A DNA stretch of 64,000 nt from NCBI GenBank assembly GCA_027886175.1, contig JAJNNQ010000129.1, positions 3,410,001-3,474,000 on the forward strand, in the 5' to 3' direction. Both the position numbers and the translations under genes were made by a program. Position 1 is the stretch's first letter. Each line of letters opens with the position of its first letter. Under the pieces are notes generated by a model. The model worked only from the letters and a program-made list of their open reading frames with translations, was not told the DNA's origin and searched no databases. This document shows positions 16,900 to 29,800 of this stretch, piece by piece. This DNA is from Phylloscopus collybita (lineage: Eukaryota; Chordata; Aves; Passeriformes; Phylloscopidae).

Positions 16900-19435
16900 C
16901 AACACAGTCACAAGTTGGCAATTCAGATTGTCCTTTTTTGGTAGGTGTGTCTATTAAATTTTTTGTAGGGGTATCAAGAAACTTCATAGGTGATTCAAGG
17001 AAACTGCTGAGCGTGTTTTTTGCTGGGGAACACCCTGAGTCGCCTGTGCTCTGGGCGCGGTCAGTACCCAAACTGGTTGATGTCAGAACGGTCACCTCAC
17101 CCACACACTCCATATTCCTGAGAGCTTCAGCAGAACCTGGTACCTGGGCCCCACCACCGGGAACAGGCAGCACCTGTGACTTCAGATCTACCTGTTGTCT
17201 GACCTGCTGAACACAGGCTTTGTTTTCACTACACGTTTCGTTAGCTCTCAGGTTAGACTGGTTAAAAGTTGGTGGCAAAGGATGCGCCTGACTGACATTT
17301 GCTGTTTGCTGTACCTGAGAATTACATTTTTCTGTAAACATCTGTAGGCTTTCAGTTGGTCTTTTCAACAAGGACGCTGTTTTCAGCTGTGAACCAGCCA
17401 GAGGATTACGGGAGGAGAGGTCGCTGTGTTGGCTACGTGCAACAACTTCATTTTTCAGTGGATCAGTGCCTAGTGGGTCACTGGAGCCCGCAGTTTTCAT
17501 TTGCTCACTCACCACTTCACAGCCAAACAGCCTGTCTTTTTTTTTCTCCTGCAGTGCCTCAGGTAAACACCTGTGGAATTTTATCTGTGCTTGTGGGAGA
17601 AATAATCTAGTTTTTTCTTGTGATGCTAAAGTATTTTGACTGAGCACTCTCTGTACTTTGGTTCTTGGAGATTTCTTTTCAGCCGGAGCTATCCTGGAGT
17701 CCTGTGGCACGGTTTGACCAAGCTTGTGCAGTTTTGATGATATCCAAATGTCCTGTAACTCGCTATGCTGGCATGACAACAGCTCTAGCTGGTTTTGATT
17801 ATTTTGTTGATAGCGTGCTTCTTGAGGCTTCTTTTTGTGTCTTGGTTTCCATGGCATAGCATTTCCTTTCTTATTTGTTGCTTGCTTTTGCTTTAACAAT
17901 AAGGAATTATAATTATGCCTAAAAAATAGAGATTCTTTTTTATGCAACACATCTTGGTTATATTTTGGCTGCCTCTCATGTGATATTAGATTAAGCAGTG
18001 ATGCCTTTATATCGTTCTTCTGCTCTGGATTTGCCTGGTTTGATTCAATCAGCGCTGCCAGTTGAGTTAGCTGTGCAGCAACATCCTCTTCATCCTGGCT
18101 GTGAACTCCTCCTTCTTTAATCAAAGAACTACCTTCCAATTTCAAATCATTACACATTGGCTTTTGCTCTAACTGGCCAGGAGCTTCCAAGTTGTTCCTT
18201 ACTTGCTGGACATCACATGAAGCATTGCAGTAATACCCTGCAAGGGCAACTGGCTCATGAGCACAACTTTTGTTGGGATCGTATCCTGAACACGATGCTG
18301 CATTAGATGTTGAGTCAGATAAAGTTTTGGTATCTCTTGAGGATAACTGTAATTCATACATCTCACCAGCTGGATTGGCAGGTTTATCACACAATTCAGA
18401 CACTGAACTTTGGCCATTGTATAACACTGCCTTATTAGGGAGCTGCTTCTGCGAGTGAGCGCAGTGAGCCAAAAGCTGCTGCTCATTATGTAAGTAAGTG
18501 TCTTTGATTTCTTGCAATGCAGAGGATGTAAAGGAGGATGAGATATCCCTTTTAAAACCATGGAGCAAGTTGGAAGGTGTTTCTCCTGTACATTCAGTAC
18601 TTTCAGTTTTAGCTGGTGAAATTGTTTCTAAAGGAGCTTCAGACAACTGTGTTAAAGCTTCAATAGCCACAACCTGCTCCAGAGTTAAATTTCTGGTTTT
18701 AATCAGGGACAAGAAAGTGGGCTGGAGTGCAGAATTCTCAGGCTGTGTCTCCACATTCGGTACTTTAAAGCCATCCTTCCCTGCCTGCAGCTCCTCTTCA
18801 GGCAGTGGAGGACAACACAAGCTTTCTTGCACCTCCAAGCTGGAACCTGTCTGCAAAATTGATTCATCAGAATACTCGGAGATGCTGCAGGTGCAGTTTT
18901 CTTCTTTCCTCATTAAAACATTCCCTTGGTTTTCTGGGTGAACACAGCCAGTGCCACTCATCAGAGTGCTTACTACGTTGTTCAGATTGCTACCCTTCGG
19001 CCATTGCATGTGGGAGGTGCTTGTCAAATCTGACCTTTCCTCTGCAGATACATTTTTCAGTGAAGCAACTGCTTCTGGTGGTGAATAATGCAGGGGTTTT
19101 ATGCCATTTTTGATGGTGTGCACCAAGGATTTTTTTGGCTCAGTGAACTGACTGGGAGAGGCTGCTCTTTCACCGTGGTCGGTGTATTTCAAGTGTTCGG
19201 TGCCTGTCACAGCTCCGTGGATGTCACCGTTGACATGGACACCAAAGGATGGCTTCTCGTTATGTGCCCACTTCTCTGCTTCTAAGCCAGTCATTTTCTC
19301 TTTCTCCTTACACTGCACATTTTCAATGGGTACTGCTTGGTTTGTCTTCACCCTGTATTTTTCACCATGACCACATATACTGCATTCCATGAGTTCTGGT
19401 CTGCGGCCATTTACTGCTTTGTTTTCTAAATTTGC
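16900..19435 (-). CDS. TET1: TET1 exon 4, large exon (residues 661-1506)
   Basis: The exon opens after TTTTATAG with ANLENKAVNG and closes before GTAAGTG with PTCDCV plus one base (2536 nt, exit phase 1). Most of the 845 residues are polar, low in order and poorly conserved. Islands shared with human TET1 (from memory) are: CGHGE near 680; TLEQVVAIEALTQLSEAP at about 911-928; EEDVAAQLTQLA from about 1109; LQDIWISSK at about 1220-1228; and SELPTCDC at the end, which opens the Cys-rich catalytic region. The first in-frame ATG inside the exon (19388-19390, residue 676) is a candidate start for a short TET1 without CXXC. A short duplication, DTPTK-NLI-DTPTK, lies just before the Cys-rich part. 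Confidence 0.96.
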
Positions 19436-22400
19436 CTATAAAACAATAATAAAAACCCTTGTTTTAACAGCTGTTCAAAGTACATTAAAAATAAGAAGCT
19501 TCATATTTACAGCAATTAAAGCCTGCTTTGACAGATACAAGGAATATCCTAATTAGGCACAGACGCTGGAAAATAAACAGAACAGGAAGTTATAAAATAA
19601 CCTGAAGGTTAAAGACCCTATCCGTATTTATAGCTACTTTCCCCCACTGTTGAGGGACAGAGGAGGAAATTGGGTAAATGTGGTGGTGGGAGACTGATGA
19701 AATGAATAGTGAGATAAAGGATGTCAGCATTTAGAATTAGATGTAAGGATTCAATTTTGAATGAATTTGCATGAGCAGATTACAAAAAGGTAAAAAACTT
19801 ACGTGAAAAGCAAGACTGAAATCCAAGGGATTATACCACAAAGTTCAGCAGTCATTTGGCATAATTACATTCATTTGGCTAGACCAATAAACTGGCTTAA
19901 CCAATACACCACTTGTTGGACACTAGCTAATCCTGAAAGCCTTGCTTCAAGTCCTTAAATAATTACAAACCCTAAGCAGAAATGGATAGAAAGCCAATTT
20001 ACATCGGCTCACTTGAAAGTTACTCTTTAAACAGTTGTTTGGCTTCTGTATTTAGATGGAAATTTCCAGGTTTCTCAAAAGTCTCCCATGTAAGCTATTC
20101 AAAACTGTTGTATTATAAACTTTTGTTAAATATGTTCTTCATCTTCACTGATATTATACAGTTCATGTGGTTGAAGCAATGCCAAAATCTAGACAGAGTC
20201 AGAACACTGTGTCCTGGAAAGAATATATATATGGGCCTTAAAACCGTACTATAGATATGAACTAAGGAGTTATGCAAAGCAAAAATAAAACTAATTAAGG
20301 CAGAAACTTATGCAAAAAACAGTAATTAAAGCAGGAATTCAATTTTTCTTATGCTATTCAAATTTTATTTATATTACTAAAATTATTAAAAATCATTTCA
20401 GATCACAGTAGATACTGCTGTTCCTTTACCTGACTGCAACACTTGAGAGTTCTTCAATCCCTGTAACCTTAAGCTGTAGTTAAAAAGAAAACCAGGACTG
20501 CTTTTCAAATCAGGTATCAGCAGCACAAGGGGCTGATTAACCTTTTGTAGGCACAGCACCTCACAGCAGTGCCCAGAAAATCCCACCCAGTAGGAACCAT
20601 TCAGTTAACTCAGAGATGGTTCTGTGCTCATACCAAGGAAGGGCATGGAACTCCTGACAAAACTCAGGAATAGAAATGCAAAATACATTTATGGCTGATT
20701 ATAACCCTTGAGATGGAATTGCCACAAACCCCCAGGCAAAACAAGGCAGCTCCATCCGGAGCTCAGTGGTCACCTTGCAACTGATAAAACTCAAACCCAG
20801 GAATTCACAGCACATCCCAGATATTCTGAGAGGCATCACAGCTTCCCATGGAAATGTTATGTAAAACACATGTCCAGCACCTTTGCAGCTTAGCCAAGCC
20901 TACAGCTATTACATACAAAAAAGCTCCTTATTCAATGTCTTTTCACTACACACAGATCCTGACTAATGAGCTCCAGTGAGCCGGAGCTCCTCTGGATCCT
21001 GGTGATTTTCAGTGAATGATTCCCAGACCCAGGGGGTCACTGAGCACTTTCTAAAGGATCCACAGGAGCTGAACAGATTCCACCATTCTATTGCTAGCAG
21101 AGGTAAATGCATCACACAAGTCTCTGTAACTGTACCAGAAAATATTTTAAGGGTCCACCATAAAAGAGTAAAACCCCACAATTCTATACCTGCACAAAAG
21201 CAGAATTTCCATTGCCTTAACTTCAGAAAGAAGCAGAATTGTTGTTCTTTCTTAGGCAACAGTGTATCTAATATCTCTACCAATCCAAAAGATTCCCAAA
21301 CACGTAAAATTGTTATTAAAAATTATTTAATCAGACAACTAGGCTGAGGATATAAAATCAAATAAATGAAAACTAATTCCCCATCAATTGCACATTTTCA
21401 ACACAACATGCTGAATTCCATTTTTCACTATAGGGATTGTTCACTACATTAGAAAAACTAATAACTTAAGTCTGGTAATTTGGGAGCAATAAGAGGCATA
21501 GGGAAGGAAGAGGCTTCATCCACAATTAGCAGAGATGGTTAAGATCTGATACAGAAGCCACTGACTGCACTCAGTGTCATCACAGTCCTTCCAACTAGAC
21601 TGCTCCTCAATAAAATACTTTAGCTGATCAAAAAGGACTGCTATGCTCAAAAATACTCAGGATATTCCCTAAACTGCTAGTACTGCACAGGTACAGTGCT
21701 GTGTCCCTACAGAACTCCAGTGATCCCAGCAGCAAAGGTGGAATTGCTTAAAAAATATATTCTTCATACTTCATATTTTCCACTAACATTACTAGAAGCA
21801 GCCCACATGCAATGAGGAAGGAAAAAAACCCAGATGAATCATATCACTGGCACGAGTTAGCTCATATTCTATTTTTCCACATGAAGACAAAATATTGTCA
21901 TAAAATCAGATGTTATTGTTTTAATCAAAATCTGCCTTTCAAGCACTGTGCTGCTTTATCTCCTATTACTGAACTGCAGTGTATCCTAAACAATACCTTT
22001 TCTTTTCCCTCACAGAGAAGGCCACTGGATAATAGCCTGTTAGCATGTGAAGTTAATATTTCCCACCACACAGAGAAAGGTAGACACTACCAGGGACAGA
22101 GCTCATTTGATTCTTCCCCTCAGCCTAGGAACAATCTACCTCCAAGTCCTGGATCTGCATGTAAAAATCCCGATGTAAACCACAGACAAGGATATCACAA
22201 CCCCAGGCAACAGTGTGAACATTCACAGGAGTTAGGCACCGAAGTCAGATCTGATCAGTTTCCAAGGCTTTTATACACATGCAATGAAAAGCTGAAAAAT
22301 AAAGCAGATCAATACTGGTAATTTCCTCTCTCTCTCTCCTTAAGGAGAGCTCTACTCTGCCAGGAGGTGTGAGCCACTAACAAATCATGCTCAAGCTTAG

Positions 22401-22485
22401 GCTCTGCAGTAGTTTGAGCTATTAGGACAGGAACCACAGAGCCTGCTGTGGCCAATCCTGTATTACTTAAATTTCAATCAAATAC

Positions 22486-22492
<7 letters not shown>

Positions 22493-22546
<54 letters not shown>
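22493..22546. repeat. (TA)27 microsatellite
   Basis: It is a perfect TA dinucleotide run of 54 bases, followed by a short CATA tail. Confidence 0.98.
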
Positions 22547-22550
<4 letters not shown>

Positions 22551-25500
22551 CATACAAGAATTCACTTTGAGCCAATGCTTCCAGCACACACAAACAGCCA
22601 GTTACAGGAAATCATATGACACTCTGAAGAGTCAGACTTACTACTAACTTCTCCTTTAACACATGATGCCTCTGAGGTAATGCAGAATTCACCAAATTCC
22701 AATTAAAATGTAATCCTTAAGCTACCTCCAAGGTATTTCCACATCTGAGCAGCAGGCAGGCCATCAATTGTGCCTCTCATTTCAAACCTCTACAGGTGGT
22801 AACAACACACACTGTACTAAAGGACACCACCAGGATCCATTACTCTCTTAAACAAGAAATAACAGGTGATGCCCTGTCCAACCATTAAAATGGCTCTACA
22901 ACCAAGTCTTGATGAGTAACACAACTACTAATGCCAAAGCCCTGTAAGGTTTTCCTGTACACAGCCCTCCCTGTACGACTCAATCCAGATCAAACAATAC
23001 TTGCATTCCTTGCTTGTGCCAACACTGGGATGACCCAAAACACAGCTCTTCCAGGGTCACAGCATTCATCAGCACCAAAGGATGAGTGGGTGGAGAAGCG
23101 CCTGCAAGCTGCAGCACCGTGGGTAAGCCTGGATACTGCTGCAGTGTCTGCAGCCACAGAGCCAGCCCCACGTGTCCCTTTGAGCTGGGACAGAGCAGGC
23201 AGCTCCTCAGAGATCCAAAACAATGATGTAAGTGCTGTTTCAGAAAAACTGTTTGGAAAAGACTCCAAATGTACCTCACCTAACATTCAAACAAGGCGTT
23301 TGTTTCATGGCCCGACTGTCAGGTATCATTGCCTCACCAAGAGATACGAGAATATCAACCACCTGACCAGCAGCAATTCACTCTTCCCTCATTTATTCCT
23401 GCTGCCTACTGTCTGCTCCCCAGGACATGCAGGAATTCAGTAGAATTGAGGACTTGCACTGGACAGGACCAACTTACAGAGGTAAGGAGATAAGACACAG
23501 ATAGGACAGGCAACAGGGAGACAAAGCAGAGGTATGGAGAAGAAGTTGCTTATACTGAGTGCTATGTAGGAAATCATGCACTGGTTAGGACAGAGGCAGA
23601 TACAAGGTGGAAGCTATAGGTCACCTCCTGAATACATCTAAGTTTTCTTCTTAGGTTTTGGTTTTTTTTTTCATTAAAGGCAGACATAGTAATACAACTA
23701 AGAATAAACTTCTATTTCAAACCACATGGCATGCCTGACTACTGCAATAAGGCAGACAGCAGCAACATGCTATTGGTTGCTGCCCAAGGCTGCAGCCTGA
23801 GCAGGGTGTCCAAGCAGGCTCCCAAAATTGAACAGCAGAGTAGGGGCCAAGCTGCAAGCTTGGGGCATATTCCCCACCAATCTCACCACAGGCATAAAGC
23901 AGGTACCAGCACACTGCATAACTGTGGACATGAAGGAGTCTCTCAGGGTACCACACTCCTACAGTGGCTCAGTTAAGGCACATTCTTTATAGGTCTTAAT
24001 GCACAGAAATAGATTGGGGACTTTTGTTAATGTAGCACAGCCTGAATGTACAAGGTGTTTGGTTCCTCAAGAGAGCAGTGTTCACAGATGGCATTTAAGG
24101 GACAGGACAGGACTTGGCAAAATTATGGTGACAAGTTTTACTACAGAAGTTGGTTTATATAGAAATTCAGAGGAACGAGAAGTTCTGCAAATCTGGAGAA
24201 AGGAACCTGACCTGGTGCATGACATTCAGGCTTTCCTGGAATTATCCCCCTCACTTCTAACTTCCCTGAGTATCAAAGTACCCAGTCACCAACTTGAGCA
24301 TCACAGCAGGTAGCATTTCATGCTGGATCTCACTACAGCTGAAAAGTCTGCTCTAGTTGCTGGTTGGTTTTTTTTTTTTCATATTTGTAGCCACAACAGC
24401 AAAAACATTCTCTAAGCTACAGCTTAGCTCTCAGTTTCATCTCCATTTAATCTACATTTATATCCTCTTTGCCATGTTCTTCAAACCCCAGCCAACCTTG
24501 CCACTGGAAAAGCTCCTTATCATCTCTTTCCAGGAGAAACTAGTACATAATGGCCTCAAAGTCTTTACACCTTTGTTCTTTTCCTTTTCTCTCCTATCCC
24601 AGATCCCAGTACCAGAGCAGAGCCCTCCCACCCACCTTGTGCAACAGCCTCAGTGAGACCAATTATAAAGACAATCTACAGTATCAGACTCTAAAGTATA
24701 TAGTTACTAACAAAATTAAAAACTACAGGACACTAATGCTGACTGCAAAGGTTTAAAATGGTGGCTCCCATAGAAATGTAGTTACTGGATTACTACTTGG
24801 AAATGGGCTCTCTCAGCCACAAACTCAAATTATTGTTCTCATCAACTGCTATCTCTATCTTGTAAAAGCCACAAACAGGAGCAAGAAAAAAACAGAGGGT
24901 GAAGGACACCCCATTCTCCTACATAGGCATCCAAGAAGTGGATTTGTTAAGAAAGAAAAAAACCCCAAACATTACAGTACTACTTCTGCCACAGAAGCAA
25001 ATATAAACAAGCATCTTGCCTGGTCATTTTTGTTTTCCTTGGGTTTGGGGTTTGGTTTGGTTTGTTTTTTACTGGTGTTTTGAATTACTCAATCATTTGT
25101 TTTCAACATTGAAACCAAGCACTCAAAGAGACCCTGGCAGCTCTGGAAAATATAGCACTCCATTAAGCCCTAAAAGAAAAATGATACAATCAGCAGCAAT
25201 ATGTATTCCCTAAGAGAACTTTCCCCTAATGTGCTTTAGCTCAAAAGCAGAGATGAAAGAAATCCAGTCTCTGAATTTACCCACCCTAGCTAATGTCTCT
25301 CGTGGTCTACTCGTTTATGAAACCATCAGCAGAGCACTAAGGAAGTGCTGCCTGGCCTTTCCCTGCAACTGGAGAATCATCACAGTGTTTGTAACAGGGG
25401 CTTCAGGGAGCAAATCACAGCCATGTGTAACCTTCTTAGCAACAACCTGAAAGAGCAGTAAATTAATACTTATAAAAAATAGCAAATAATTCAAAGACTA

Positions 25501-25789
25501 GACATGATGCCTCATAAATTAGGCTGACAAGCCAGGCATTTCATTACAGCTAAAGAGAGATTCTGTATTCAGTGAGAGGCATGGGCCTGTATTTACAAAA
25601 GGCAGGTTTCTACCTTGGAAAGCAGTGCCTTCCAAGAGGACATTAACGTGGTCAATTATCAACTGCACAGTAACTATAGAAACTCCTGGTACAACTTTAT
25701 GGCTGAAAGGGTTAGTTAAGATTGTTGGGTGCATAAATAACAATATAATTAGGAAAAGACTGGTTACTTTCAATCCTGCACTTGGCACT

Positions 25790-26150
25790 TTTGCACCTGC
25801 TAGCAGAATAAAGCATCCTGTTCTGGCATCCCCAATTCAAGGGAGACATTGATATGCTGGAGAGGGCTCCAAGGACCAGAAGAATGACAAAGGATTGAAA
25901 CATCTTGAAGTGAAAGCCTCAAGTTCACTTTCCACTCACTCTCTCCAATTTACCAAAAAGAAAGAAAATTGAAAAGCCACTAACTCCTGCTCAGTCTATG
26001 TGGAAAAGAATGCTGATAACAGAGGGCTCCTTGTTCTAGTAGACAAAAGTATAACAAGACTCAATGACTTTAAGTTAAGGCTGGAGAAGTCTGGCCTTGA
26101 ACTATGGTGCACATTCTTGCAGCGGGACAGAGAGAGAACAAAGAAAAATT
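25790..26150 (+). mobile_element. Old CR1 LINE fragment
   Basis: Two blocks in the same order and orientation fit CR1. One is at about 25800-25910 (TTCTGGCATCCCCAATTCAA, GATATGCTGGAGAGGGCTCC). The other is at about 26020-26120 (GAGGGCTCCTTGTTCTAGTA, AGACTCAATGACTTTAAGTT). The match is diverged and lacks a clear 3' end. Confidence 0.65.
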
Positions 26151-26661
26151 TTTAAGTATCTTTTTAGGTATTTGGATGCACTTTCCATCCACGGGAATTT
26201 TCAAATTCAGGTTCTTTCAGCTATTTTTTTTTAATTATGTTTAAGATAAATAAAAATATACAGTCTTACAATCTCCTAGCACAAGTGTTCATAATGATCT
26301 TTCCTGGGTGTACCACATGTGAACCAAACTGAGACAAGTTAATTTCTCTCCAGGTTCAGTGCAGTAAAGATCCAAACTGCTAAGCTAACAACATAACTTT
26401 CCAGTTTCTGTAATCTAAACAGAAAGATATTCAGCTCCTGAACTTAGGACCACGGTTCATGCCCCACCACCTGCTGTACAACCAATTACATTATTTACAA
26501 GTTACTCCATGTTGGTAGCAGCTCTCAAACCAGAACTGCTAAGGACACACAACACCATTCTAGCCTGGTTTTAAAGCTGATGAGGAGCTACAAGACAAAA
26601 AGGAGTAACTAATACCCTTTAGAAATAGAAAACTCAGGGACAGGAACAGCTTAACTCAGAT

Positions 26662-26823
26662 GAAAAAAAATAAAATAAAATAAAATAAAATAAAATAAAA
26701 TAAAATAAAATAAAATAAAATAAAAATAAAATAAAAATAAAATAAAAATAAAAATAAAAAATAAAAAAAAAATAAAATAAAATAAAATAAAATAAAATAA
26801 AATAAAATAAAATAAAATAAAAT
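26662..26823. repeat. (TAAAA)n microsatellite
   Basis: About 160 bp of TAAAA units with a central interrupted part of longer A runs. Confidence 0.98.
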
Positions 26824-29800
26824 AGTCATGCTGATCTCTTAAGGCATCAGGCTACAAGGCAGCACTATTCAGGATTTTTCATCTATGTTTTGCTTACTCT
26901 CATGAGGGAAAAAAGCCTAAAAAATCAGAAATTATGTTTCCTTTTCTGTCTGAGATCTTCTACACCCATGGTTTAAGTAAAGCTTAAGGCAGAATTTGCA
27001 CTGTAACTTCCCCTTGCTCTTTTACAGGAGTTGCAGCATTCACTCCCACCCTGGAATAAAAGCAATGCTGTTGTAGAGCAGCACTGCAAGAGTGGTGCTT
27101 GCACTGCAGAACTCAGACACTGATCAGCTGTCACAAAAGTCAATGCTTTGCATTTATCAACACAGAGCAGTTTTTCCTCTTATTCACAAGTCCGGCAAAC
27201 CCCTTATTTTAGGAAAATTAAATGTAGAGCCCCATTTTACTGTAGGGCACTGATTAAACTATAATGCAATACAGACAGCACCAACAAAACACTAAGAAAG
27301 GAATTCAGTCAAGACACAAACCACCCAATTGTAAGTCAGTTTCAAAAAGTCCTAATATTCTGGAAGGGTTAAGATTAAAGTTGTTAGGACAACAAGGACA
27401 GCCTTGTATATAGTCTATATACTAATTTTACATAAATAGATGAAAAGGGAATATTGTTAGTTGCTGTTTTCCTTTTTTTTACATCATTTAAGTTTCATGC
27501 ACTTTACATTTAAAAAGAAAGCATGAATTCTTCTTACCTCCCCAATGAAATCCTGTAGTTAGGAATTTATTTTGGTATGAATCAGATCTCTTGGCCTCTA
27601 CAAAAGCAAGGCTCCTACTAATGTCAATGGGAAAGTCTGCTGTCCTAGTATTGGCTAAATTAACTTTCCCATAATCAGTAACACTAAACAAAAATCTTGG
27701 TATAACATGGCAGAAGGAAAAAAAAATCACAAATGTGAAAAATCTGCTGCCACTCAGGTAAGTTTAGGGCTTCTCAATGGTTTTGTCCCACAACAATTGC
27801 TAAAAGCAATATACAAACTTGCTTAGCAATATGGTATCAGATCCTAAACAGGCAGCACCCTTTTTCAAAGCATTTTCCAGATATGACTGTCAATAAATGT
27901 ATGGCCAGCAGCACACTGAGAACAGATTACTGGAATTGGCAGAGCTACCTCAGTTATTTCAATGCCTGCATTACATACAGCAAGTATTGAATAAAGCTCA
28001 TCATGCAGTAGTGAATGCAAACAATACCAACAAAACAAGATGCCCTGAAGAGAAATCCTGTGTTTATTTTGTAATACTTCTTTAAAAACATCTAAACAAC
28101 ATATCAATCAATATACCTACACAACTGACCTTCATCTCCACATGTACATTTTCCTTCCTTTCCACAAGCTATGCTGCTTTTACTGGATATTTTATGACAT
28201 TTTTGATCACAAACACATTTTCTAGTTGTTTGGTTTTTTTTTGAAGCTCCACTTCTAAATACAATAAAGTGGAAGGCCCTGCACTAAAAGACAGCACAAG
28301 AGTCAAGATCTACAAATCAATAGTGATTCAAAACATGCAGACCCCTTCAAAACCACTGTAATCATGAGGTTCAGCCTGGCCTTACTCAACACTTCCCACC
28401 AATCCCTGAGGAGTGGCACTACTCTCACAACAGCTCTGCTACAGAAACAAAGGAGTTAAAACAGAAACCCCTGCTCCTCCTCCCTGCCTCCTCTCCAGGA
28501 CAGTGTGCCTTTCTTCCCTCAATCTTTTGGGGAGTTGTGGGGCAAAGAGCAGCACGGTGTGCTGCTGAGCAAGGACAGGGACATGAGAGGAGGGATAGGA
28601 GAGGGAGCAGCACAGAGTAAGGAGCCCTCCAGGAACAGAGGGCAAGGGCAGCACAGCATCTCTGCACATCCCATGAAAGAGTCCACAAGGGACAGGCTTC
28701 AGCTCCACCAGAAACTGGAAAAATTAAGGATTAGACAATAACTAGGGTAAGATTAATAATTTACAGATCGCTTACAAAGGCTTTCTTTGTTCAAAGACAT
28801 CTACATACATGAGTAATCCTGGCAGAACTATACAAACAACATGCAAGTGCTTCATATGTTCATAAGTGCATTCATGTGGAAGTGCTGGTAAAGCTGCACA
28901 GGCAAATGCCCTGTCCAAAATCACAATCATAATCATGCCTGCTCACATCAAGTGGTTGCATGAGCCTACTACCAAAAGCAAAAAAAATTTAAAGATTTAA
29001 TCCCATTTAGACAGATACAGATTCAGCCTGCAAAAGGTGAAAATGAGAACATTGCTTTCAAAAACTGTTGAAAAAATCCAAGCAACAGCTCAGATAATTA
29101 CCTTATTTTAAAAAATACAAGTTAAATGGTTTGTGTAGGATGCTCTGTTACCACAAGTAAGGTTTACCTATCAAAAAAAGGGAGCAAAAGGACAGGGAGT
29201 GAAAAACAGGCAGTGACTTTCCATCAGTACTAAAAGCAATTTTAACTGGTATTTACTGAAGGAATATGCTCCAAGGTGATAATGTCTATTTAAAAAAAAT
29301 TCCACAATATGATAAGTCCTTTCTGGACAACATCCTTTCCAACTTGTGTTGTACCATTCTGCCTCCTGTCCCTGTAAAATTCCACAGCAGTGCAATTCCT
29401 TTCATTGACTTGCTCATGTCTCAGTTTAAAGGGGGAAAAGCAATAAAATTTAATTTCATCCAGCTAAATATTTTGGCAGATACTCTGCATTAAAAATATA
29501 CACCATGCTTTAGAATAAATGTTCCAAATCAGTTCAGTCCTTGCTCACTCCAAGCATTATCGTGAACTTTAGCACTTGCTTTCCTAAACCTTGTTAATAC
29601 ATGTAAGACCTTGATCAAAAAAATGTATTTTTAGCTTCTTTGAGCTGCAAAACTAAAGCTGCATCATAAAAAGGGCAACAGCAGGCCTGCCAAGCCAACT
29701 TTATGTTTTAAAGTTGTTGTTTGTTACAAGACTATGCTCTGTATATGTGGAGAAGAAAAATTAAGAGGGTGCTCAATCAGCTATTTGCCGCCTTGATGGA

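Noticed and set aside
21812..22321. 169-codon open frame in TET1 intron 3
   Set aside because: No similarity to a family that I know and no conserved features.
22931..23443. 170-codon open frame in TET1 intron 3
   Set aside because: No recognisable motif, no neighbouring exon structure, and a composition like random intron sequence.
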